Assembly (NCBI GenBank): GCA_037447655.1
Contig: JBBHKE010001724.1
Coordinates: 159,435-173,421, forward strand
Reading direction: 5' to 3'
DNA from: Zygnema cylindricum
Taxonomy: Eukaryota > Streptophyta > Zygnematophyceae > Zygnematales > Zygnemataceae
DNA: 13,987 bases
The position numbers and the translations under genes were made by a program. Below are positions 1 to 7,993 of the stretch, piece after piece. Numbering within the stretch: position 1 is the first letter of the stretch; every line of letters starts with the position of its first letter. Under the pieces are notes generated by a model that had not been told where the DNA came from, did no database searches, and saw only the letters and a program-made list of their open reading frames with translations.

Positions 1-900
1 AGCTGAAAAAAGAGCATTTCTACGAGAAGGGTTTCCACAAAAACCTCTGTGATATTGACTCTGTTGCCAACCTGGCCTATATAAACGTGTCTCATTAGCC
101 TTCTTCAGTTAAGGACAGTACCTGTATCCATGACCCTTCTTAGAACAAAAGAAACAAGTAGTAGTAGATGGCCTATTCTGCCTCTGATTATACTGATTCT
201 GATTCTGGTTAAACTGATTCCTATTCTGATTGAACTGATTTCTTTTGTCAAAGTCTATTGCAAGTGCCTCAACCTTTCCTTCTCTCTCAAGGAGTTTAGT
301 GTTTTTTTCTTCCTCCAATATAAGATTATACGCTAACTGAAATGACCAGCTAGCTTTATCATGACTCTATAATTGAACAGACACACCCTTCATGCTACTA
401 GGGAGACCACTAATAAGCAAAGCCGCCTGTTGAAACTCAAGAAATGACCCCCTAGCAGAAGTGTGAGCATCAATGAGTGCACGAAAATTGTCAGAATACT
501 CAACCGTAGTTCCCCCCGTGTATTTGTATCCCCAAATCTTTCTAGCCACCAAGAGCTCCTTATGAACATTAGCTTTCTCAAAAGCGGTTTTGATGGATGT
601 CCAAATCTCCCTCGCCTTCTTCATTTTCAGTCGGGACATGACCAAATTTTCTGAAATACAAAGAATTAGATTGTTCCTTGCCATTGAATTCTTTTTTGCC
701 CAAGTTGGATCTGTTTCATCAAGGGAGCCATCCAAGACCCCCAATAAGTCAGCAGTTTCAAACGACGATTCAACCATTGCCGCCCAGTACGCATACTTTT
801 GGCCATTGAAGATAGGAATTCTTGACGAAAGGCCCATAACCTGTTGTTCTACAACCACCGTTGCAGGCGGAGAACCAGCAGTAGTAGTAGAAGTAGACAT
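1..900 (-). pseudogene. Ty1/copia retrotransposon Gag, partial and decayed
   Basis: Gag is the capsid/nucleocapsid polyprotein of Ty1/copia LTR retrotransposons. The reading frame starts at ATG 900-898 (MSTSTTTAG...); an in-frame TTG lies just upstream. It contains a UBN2/Retrotran_gag-type region (IPIFNGQKYAYW..., then REIWTSIKTAFEKAN, then SGLPSSMKG). It continues through an Asn/Gln-rich linker (repeats of NQFNQNQNQ type) to a zinc knuckle at about 156-115, CX2CX4HX4C (CFFCSKKGHGYRYC). The frame is broken twice, by TAG at 369-367 and TAA at 111-109, with Gag-like residues continuing in the same frame after the first stop and an open frame after the second. The protease, integrase and RT would lie left of the window. 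The family assignment is secure. Calling it a pseudogene rests on the two stops; one could be a readthrough codon, but two make that unlikely. Confidence 0.85.
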
Positions 901-1180
901 GAAAAACAACAGAAACTATCAAAGTACCTACTCAACAGCCAACTTTGAACTGACACAAAATATGACTCAGAACCCCAATATAATTCAAATTTGATACAAA
1001 AATACACAATACAGTAAACCGACAATTCCGAAAATTTCAGCCCAAATGACCCACTAAACCATAAGATATGATGTCTGGAAGTTTCCCAAAAACTGCCCTT
1101 AGAAAATCATATTCCCAAAACTGGATACTACAAAATTGGCTAAGTCCTAATTTATATACTCACAGTGTTTATCTACTGAT
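901..1180 (-). other. Probable leader and LTR end of the copia element
   Basis: In a copia element reading right to left, the primer-binding site and 5' LTR must lie just right of the Gag start at 900. On the minus strand there is a TATATAAA box at 1158-1151 that would suit an LTR promoter. The minus-strand stretch TTGGGGTTCTGAG near 979-967 loosely resembles a degraded primer-binding site (copia consensus TTGGTATCAGAG). A minus-strand TGTTGGAA at about 1837-1830 could be the LTR start, but no second LTR is in the window to prove either boundary. Position is the main argument. Confidence 0.3.
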
Positions 1181-1436
1181 CTACACTAATTCGGGTAACC
1201 GTTACTACGGTTATTATCCTGACTAACGACAAAGCATCCTACCCGTATGTCACTCTACCTCAAAAAACCCTAATTACTAATTTCTAAAAACCTGATTAAT
1301 AGAAGATTATTTTATATCACACTAAACGACAAACTAATGTTATTCAAATATTTACAGAAATTGAACCGTACACAAAACGTTCCAAATGCTTAGTCAGTGG
1401 TGACCGCTAAAGTCCAGCCGAATGTGGTCGTGTAGT

Positions 1437-1458
1437 ACGAAGCACCTTAGTGCTTCGT
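1437..1458. repeat. Small perfect hairpin, 9-bp stem
   Basis: ACGAAGCAC (1437-1445) and GTGCTTCGT (1450-1458) are exact reverse complements around a 4-nt loop. It sits directly before a 23-bp tandem array. No gene next to it suggests a terminator role. Confidence 0.6.
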
Positions 1459-1460
1459 CA

Positions 1461-1529
1461 CTTGTGGTCCCACGCGAATCACGCTTGTGGTCCCTCGTGA
1501 ATCATGCTTCTGGTCCCAGGTGAATCGCG
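1461..1529. repeat. 23-bp minisatellite, three copies
   Basis: Three consecutive 23-bp units (1461-1483, 1484-1506, 1507-1529) share the core CTTGTGGTCCC...GAATCACG with a few substitutions each. No function is evident. Confidence 0.8.
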
Positions 1530-2400
1530 TCCGTTGGAACAGATTCAATTGACGGTACCGTCGATCTGTATCATATGTTTTCGGAATACTCAGGACAGAT
1601 CCCGTTCGTCCGATCATGTGAATCGCATCGTCAACTTTTTGACACGTATGCTTGACTGTCGGCGCTACTCCGAAAAACCTGCATACGTTCTTTCGCCAAC
1701 ACGTGTCCCTGCAAAAGTACAATACACTCTACTGTACCTTTTGCTACTCTAACACTAATTAAGGTAAGTATTACTAGAAAAAATATCTTAAGTTATTTTT
1801 ACCCCTACAAACTGAAATAAAGATTTATAAATTCCAACATATATATGCAGCTCTACATTTATAATTACATCTCTCTCGATTTATATACATGTACACACAC
1901 ACATTAATATGCAAAAATACACATGTTTTATAAACAAGTTTTTAAATTAAAAACACAAAAAAACTACTACAAAACATATAAAGAAAGGACAACAATGAAG
2001 AATATGACATTTGCTATTCATTATGAAGAAACCATAAAATACCTTACATTGTTGCACACAAATGCGGTTTATTTTTTTGTCTTCCTGCTTGTCGAAGGGT
2101 ACCCAATGTTTTTTCTACGCCGTATGTGTGAAGGCACGTGTGTTTGAGAGAGGAGTGGTACTACAGAGAGCGTTGGGGAAGGGTATGAGGGGGAAGGAAG
2201 GAGGCGCCTTCACGCTTTTGTGAAATGGCGCCCGTTGGTCAAGACCCCTCCCCGGCCCCTGTACGGAAAACAACGCTCGGAATACGGTACGTACAGGCTG
2301 TAAACATGCAGTTGGTTTTTTTTTGGTACTCCGCGCATAGGAATTGTAAAAAATCTCTGACACGTGTTATAGCGTCTGCCTATTCGGTCGCATCCTGGAA
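1530..2400. other. Intergenic DNA with no recognisable gene
   Basis: No open frame here resembles a known protein. About 1760-2060 is AT-rich with short AC runs. 2140-2330 is GC-richer, but its longest frames (about 60-94 codons, on both strands and overlapping) show no domain, signal or supportive codon pattern. Confidence 0.5.
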
Positions 2401-2409
2401 CTTTATTTA

Positions 2410-2431
2410 AAATCACCTCGCGAGGTGATTT
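2410..2431. repeat. 22-bp perfect palindrome
   Basis: AATCACCTCG followed by CGAGGTGATT, with one extra A/T pair outside, makes an uninterrupted palindrome centred on TCGCGA. It could be a dimeric protein-binding site or the fused ends of an inverted repeat. Nothing nearby decides between these. Confidence 0.8.
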
Positions 2432-2480
2432 GAAATATAGTTTGAAGATGAGCCGGAAGGACGCAAAAGTGGGTCGAAAT

Positions 2481-2519
2481 GCGCTAGACGACAAACTACT
2501 TCGCGCTAGACGACAAACT
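2481..2519. repeat. 17-bp direct repeat
   Basis: GCGCTAGACGACAAACT occurs at 2481-2497 and again, identical, at 2503-2519 (period 22). It is a short tandem duplication in non-coding DNA. Confidence 0.75.
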
Positions 2520-2706
2520 GCAGTACTTTTAAAGTTGTAAGGAAACGTAACTTGTACGGTGTTAATTTCATTTTTTTGGTACGGCTGCTGATTTTCTCGT
2601 TTTTTTCTAAGTTATGGAGGAAAACGACAAAAAATAACTGTAACTTTAGCACATGTGAATTTACCCTTAGAATGAGAATTGGACAAGAGCGTACGGAAAA
2701 AAGATG

Positions 2707-3014
2707 TTTAAAGCATAGTTCAAAAGTAGGTGAAAGTAGGCCCATACAATATGCCTATTGTATGCAAAACATACAATATGACCTTAAGACCCATATTGTA
2801 TTCGGACCAATTAAAACATTTGGATCAGAAATTGGACCAATTAAAACATTCGGACCAGAAAATCGTTAACACCGTTAGATTCGGATGATCGGACGGTCGC
2901 TGATCATAGTAGCGATCTAAGAAGATCACATGAAAAGCCCATGAATTAACTTACGATAAAAGCGCCGACAAAAGGCCTACAATTGAAACGCCTACTTTTG
3001 AACTATGCTTTAAA
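2707..3014 (-). mobile_element. Non-autonomous TIR element (MITE-like), copy C of a three-copy family
   Basis: A 308-bp segment is bounded by perfect 24-bp inverted repeats (2707-2730 and 2991-3014) containing GCATAGTTCAAAAGTAGG. The outermost 6 bp are TTTAAA at both ends; these could be TIR ends or a target-site duplication. Inside are AATATG/CATATT foldbacks and a 30-bp unit repeated twice at about 2803-2862 (GGACCAATTAAAACATT). Its reverse complement matches both ends of the two larger copies at 10002-11252, so the relationship does not rest on TIRs alone. There is no coding capacity. The superfamily is not assigned. Confidence 0.8.
2803..2862. repeat. 30-bp unit repeated twice inside copy C
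   Basis: GGACCAATTAAAACATT followed by a short GGAYCAGAAA-type spacer occurs twice with period 30 (starts at 2804 and 2834). I did not find it in the two larger family members, so it looks like a private duplication of this copy. Confidence 0.65.
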
Positions 3015-3052
3015 GTGGCAAAGAAAATTTGGAAACACTTAGTGTTACACGG

Positions 3053-3192
3053 AGTACTGTACGGAACGTACCCAATCCATCGCCTGTACTATGTTGACGT
3101 GAACAAGACCGTACTTATAAAAAAAAACCACTAAAGATTGAACAGTACAGTACAGGACCGTACAGATTCAGATGTACAGAATATAGATGTAC
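3053..3192. other. Dense cluster of GTAC motifs
   Basis: Ten GTAC tetramers lie within 140 bp, against fewer than one expected by chance at even base composition. Several are part of CCGTAC or CAGTACAG. A TATA-like CTTATAAAAAAAA lies at about 3113-3125. GTAC is the core bound by plant SBP/SPL factors, but no gene follows on either strand, so a promoter role is only a possibility. Confidence 0.4.
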
Positions 3193-3240
3193 ATTGGTAA
3201 AGTGGAATGCATCGGTCAAGTGGCAGGACTCAGAAGCAAT

Positions 3241-3345
3241 AAGTTTATAGGGTATTTTTAGGATTTTTAGGGCTTTTTAAGATTTTTTATAGTTTATAGG
3301 GTACTTTTATGATTTTTAGGGTTTTTTAGGGTTATTGAAGGAATT
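3241..3345. repeat. Degenerate TTTAGGG-like tract
   Basis: Repeated TTTTTAGG, TTTTTAGGG and TTTATAGGG words resemble the plant telomere unit TTTAGGG but are irregularly spaced. It could be a decayed interstitial telomeric tract or simple AT-rich expansion. Confidence 0.35.
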
Positions 3346-3410
3346 GATAATCACACACCATATTGTGGATACACGAACACAGAACTGTAAGCGAAACATG
3401 CGATTTCCAA

Positions 3411-3676
3411 CCTTCTTCTCTCTCCCTCCCTTTCCCTCTCCCTTTCCATGGCCGATTCCCTCTCCCTCCCTTTCCCTCTCCCTTTCCACGGCCGATTCCC
3501 TCTCCCTCCCTTTCCCTCTCCCTTTCCACGGCCGATTCCCTCTCCCTCCCTTTCCCTCCTTTCCACGGCCGATTCCTCTCCCTCCCTTTCCCTCTCCCTC
3601 TCCCCCCCCGATTCCCTCTCCCTCCCTCCCTCTCCCTCTCCCTCTCCCTCTCCCTCTCCCTCTCCCTCCCCCTCTC
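3411..3676. repeat. 40-bp pyrimidine minisatellite grading into a CTCCCT repeat
   Basis: A 40-bp unit of CCCTCTCCCTCCCTTTCC type, punctuated by GGCCGATT, recurs with GCCGATT at 3451, 3491, 3531 and about 3568 (the last spacing shortened to 37). A degenerate fifth occurrence lies near 3608. The array then becomes a plain CTCCCT run to about 3676. Open frames here, on both strands and in several phases, are artefacts of low complexity (Arg-Gly-Glu or Pro-Ser-Leu runs). Confidence 0.85.
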
Positions 3677-3925
3677 ATTTATTGTTGTAATATAAATAAA
3701 TAATTATAAATATAAATAGGTAAATAATAAGTTAATTATTATCGTTATTTATCGTTATAAGTTGAATAAGTTATTAAAAAAAGTAGTAAAAAATTAGTTA
3801 ATAAAATAAAAAAATAAATAAAAAAAATAGTTATTTCTTATCATTTTTTATTGTTATTTATTATTACTATCTATTTTTTTTATAATACAAAGAAGTATTA
3901 AAGTAAATAAAAATAAATGTATTTA
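3677..3925. other. AT-rich low-complexity stretch
   Basis: Almost entirely A and T, made of AATAA/TTATT words with no gene. It separates the CT array on its left from the GA tract on its right. Confidence 0.7.
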
Positions 3926-3964
3926 AAATGGGATTCGAGGTCGCGGCACGGGATGTGTGCTCTA

Positions 3965-4095
3965 ATGGTAAGAGGGAGGGGGAGGGGGGAGAGGGGAGAG
4001 AAAGAAAGGAGGGAAGGGGAAGAGGGAGGAGAGGGAGAGGGGAGAGGGGGGAGCGGAGAGGGGAGAGGGAGAGTGGAGGGAGAGGAGGGGAGATT
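3965..4095. repeat. GA-rich polypurine tract
   Basis: About 130 bases of GGGAGAGGGG-type sequence, nearly free of pyrimidines. It is the strand complement in character of the CT array at 3411-3676, so the two could pair in a single strand. Confidence 0.8.
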
Positions 4096-4486
4096 GAGAG
4101 ACTTCAATACAAAATCACCAACTCACTTGCTGTAATGTAAATAAGTTCACTCCACACCGGTGACATTGACTTTAGATAACATTTTTGTTAATTTCACAAC
4201 ATATAACAATGTAAAAACACACACGTGACTGAACATACACATCTTCAGAACATCCTTCTCAAAAAATAAGAAAAAAAAGGTTTCAAGGATTTAATCACAA
4301 ACCAAGTTTCTCTGCACAATAAAAACCCTTAAAGAAGAACCCAAAACCCTAAAACAGCAAAACCTCAAAAATCTCAAAATTCCATGACAACCAATAGATC
4401 CAGAAACCACAAAATTCCAAACTCCCAAAAATTCCAAATCCCCATACACACCCATAGCACCAAAATGTAATTTTCGAATATACGTC
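4096..4486. other. FLA downstream flank with no gene
   Basis: AT-rich sequence with CCCTAAA/CCCAAAA-type words at 4325-4440. No frame here resembles a protein. It lies beyond the likely 3' end of the FLA transcript. Confidence 0.5.
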
Positions 4487-4492
4487 TTTATT
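4487..4492 (-). terminator. Candidate polyadenylation signal for the FLA gene
   Basis: AATAAA on the minus strand, about 350 nt after the FLA stop codon (4844-4842). It is the first canonical hexamer I see downstream, giving a plausible though long 3' UTR. Plant signals are often degenerate, so an earlier site is possible. Confidence 0.35.
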
Positions 4493-4841
4493 GCCTTCCA
4501 AAAAAAATCGAAGACATTTTCGTACAATTCCGTGAGGTTTTTGACGTGACAAAAATTATAAAAAAATTGAACTTCAATGTTACGACGCTTTTCAGAACTT
4601 CACTCTAAGAGAAACTAGTCTCTAGAAATTAGCCTTTCAACTTATCGACGACTTGAGAATGAAAAAAGGAAATGAAATCCTTGTGTACATATTCAAAACT
4701 CTTGAAAACTTCCCAAAAATATAAGAGACAATTTTTTTCCGAAACCGAACCAATTTTCCCAAGATCATTTCCAAAGAACTTTCTCGAAAACCATTTCCGA
4801 AAAGAAAAAAAAAACCTGTTTTCGAAAAATAATTAACCGTA

Positions 4842-7800
4842 TTAGAATACGATTGCAAAAATCGATACCCAAATACAAAAAAGAATCAAAAGCGAAGAAA
4901 ACCCAATTTGGGATCCACCATTATGATGAGGAGGAGGAGGAGACATAGACATAGGAGTCTCGTAAACCGGAATTATACCCGTAAGGTTTAAATTTGTAGG
5001 AATTAAAACACTCGAAATACCGTGGACCGCCGTATAGTTATCGGCCAGCAAATTAGGTGAGACAACTGTCGCATTGTCGACTTTGATCTTCGTTCCGTTG
5101 ACCGTAACGGGAAGATTTGTTCCTAAAATAGAGGGAAGGGAGGTTTGGGAGAGGGAGAGAGAGGAGGAAGAGATATTCCCCAAACTCGAAATCGTATCTT
5201 GGTCGACGTATTGGTTTACAATGTGGTGCGCGAGGATTTGAAAAACGACACCAGAATTGTTGAGGAGAGCTTTCGTGGTACTCGATAACGTCGCGAAAGC
5301 CTGAAAAAAAAAAAAAAAAAAACACAAAAACCATGAGGAAAAACAAAAAAGCCCCATAAAGAAAAATTCCCCAAAAAATAAAACAAATTTCAAATCGGTT
5401 AAAAAAACGACTACTTTTCCGAGTTCCGTGGAACTAGGCATGGCTGCATTGCCCTGGGGAGATAGGAGGAGGGGAGAGAGATAAAGAGAAAAAGAAAAGA
5501 GAGAAAGGTGAAAATGGAAATTCCCTTGCGAACATACAATACAGTACACCGCGAATCGCTATTAGCGTAGAAGGTTTTTTAGTGTATAAGAATAATTACC
5601 GTTATTAACGCTAATTGTGAATTTGAAAATTTTCAAAGAAATCATTTACTCTAATTAAAAATTAGGGTTTTTTTTAATTAGTATGGATAATTCTATTTTA
5701 GAATCTGGGAAAAAATTTGGGGAACCGAATTAGTGTTCAATACGCTAATAGCGATTCGCGGTGTACTGTAATATATTTCGATGTCATACATTTAAATTGT
5801 AATAAAGCGTACCGAAAAAACGCTTAACTTTTCGGCAGGACGACAGATTACAATATGTTCGTAGCAGAGATCTCCTCCAAACGCGCGTGGTTCGCTGTGA
5901 ATAGCTCATTAATTTCACGTAGAAGAAATATTTAACACGGAAAGCGTCCCTAACACCTAAACCTGACAGGCACGGCCACCTGGGACGCTTCGACAGAGAT
6001 CATGTCAGAAGATCTTTTGTATCCGACGGATCTTTTGTACATATCGACATTCGTTATCTATTCATTATGATTACGTTAGTCATGTAATCTTATCTAATCT
6101 AGACGTGTTCATCGTTATGTGGACATTGTGTGGACAAAGTACACCGTGAATCGTTATTACTTATTAGACTATAGAAATTATTAGTGTCAAGTATTAATTA
6201 GCGTCATTCATTCTAATTTAGTTCCAGGAGACGTGGCAGATAATAGTTCACGTCCTTAAATAGTGTAGTATATTCTATTTAAGGTATCAATGTCAAAATT
6301 TTAGTGTGCCGATATAGCGTACATAAGGCTAATAACGATTCACGGTGTAGCTTTTGGATTACCTTCCAGGTACTAAATGCCACGTCACTCCGAGCACGTT
6401 TCGATTGATCGAAAATCAAAAACTTTGATTTGATTTTTCAGCGGATACGTTCTGACAAGAGGAAATCACCGAATCTTTATCTGACGTGGCATTCAAATAA
6501 AGCGCGCCAATTGCAGAATCGCACGATTCTCGAAGTGTTAATTAGTTGTTAGATCGATGCGTAGGTTGTCACGTAGACACAGGCGGACAGGAGAAGTGTA
6601 CGGAAACTTTAAACCGACGCTGGTAGCCTGCCCGAGCCGTTCGCAGGTTTGTACGGATCCATATTTTTGTTCGTTTGTGAACAAGATGTGACTACCGTAC
6701 CGTACTTTAATTTCCGACGTGGTATCCCGCACGAGCTGTTTGAAAATTTGTACGGATCCATATTTTCGTGCGTTAGTCAACCGTACTTTAATTTCCTCCA
6801 ATAGAAACACGCACGATACGACGAAGCTACACTAGGGTACACATAAAATCGGAAAAATCTAACCATGGAGAAGGAAAGCTCTATCCTTATCTCCCTCCCA
6901 GCCCTCTCCCTCTCCCTCTCCTCACCCCTCTCCGCATCTCCAACCCTCATTTCTCTCCCTCTCCCCCCACCCCCCTCCCCCCTCCTATAGAGCGATGTAC
7001 GGATTGATCTTATTACTTCTCTTATCTGTTTCGTGAATGGAGGGAAAGGGAGGGAGGGGAGCAGGGAGAGGGAGAGGGAGAGGGGGAGGGGAGGGAGAGG
7101 GGGAGGGGAGGGAGAGGGGGAGGGAGAGGGGGAGAGGGACGCAGAGATGGAATGGAATGGAAGGGACAAATGGGAATCGGAATGGATCTATTGGAAATAA
7201 AAATTGGAAATTGAAGAAAAGGATCTTCTTGGGAAATTGGGAAAAATGGGGAATTAAGAGAATTGGGAAATGGGAAAATTTGGAAGTTGGAAAATTGGGA
7301 AATAGGAAAGAATGGAAAAAAAAATGGAAAATTGGAGCTTGGGGAATTGGAAAAATTGGCGAAATCGGGGAATTGAGAAAATTAAGAAATTGGCAAAATC
7401 AAGAAATTAAGAAATTGAAAAAATCAAGAAATTGGGAAATTGAGAAAATTGGGGAAATGGGGAAATTGCGGAAATTGGGGAAATAGTAAATAATGAAAAG
7501 CTTTGAATTTTATAAAGGTAAATTAAAATCTAAACATTAGAATTTAGCGAACTTACGAATAGGAAACTGATAAAATTCGAGAAAAAAAAAATTGTAATTA
7601 GAAATGACAAAAATTCGGGAAAATCGAGAATTTGAAACTGGGTGTTAGGAATTGACATCATATCAATTTAAAAAAAAATTGTACCGCCGTCGAAAAATAG
7701 ATCCGTACAATGAGGAACGGCACAGGTGTGACAGATGTCACACAGTTTGAAATTAAGACAGAGAAAATAAAGATAATAATAATAATAGTTAAAAAAAAAA

Positions 7801-7918
7801 AAAAAAAAAAATTATAATAATACTGAAAAAGGAGACAAAAAACAAAAAAATGCCTAGAAGAAAATCAAAGAAGAAAAAACAAAATACCACAGCCCGCTCA
7901 AAAATGAACGAAAAATGT

Positions 7919-7993
<75 letters not shown>

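Noticed and set aside
1180-1350. Possible distant relative of the 5540-5770 MITE (shared ACACTAATTCGG and AAACCCTAATT)
   Set aside because: Matches are only 11-12 bp words in AT-rich sequence and no TIRs are present.
3316-3703. Several overlapping frames encoding Arg-Gly-Glu or Pro-Ser-Leu repeats
   Set aside because: All phases of a CT/GA minisatellite are open; the products are low-complexity artefacts.
3925-3970. tRNA-like or SINE-head sequence on the minus strand (TTAGAGCA ... CTCGAATCCC)
   Set aside because: The distance between the two motifs is too short for a tRNA, no cloverleaf closes, and no SINE body or tail follows.
5301-5549. N-terminal extension of the open frame containing FLA exon 2
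   Set aside because: It is poly-Phe and low-complexity intron sequence. The FAS1 homology starts exactly at the CAG acceptor.
7037-7486. 149-codon + frame rich in Gly, Arg, Lys, Trp and Glu
   Set aside because: It is a by-product of purine-rich simple sequence with no stop codons, lies in the antisense direction of the FLA intron, and shows no domain.
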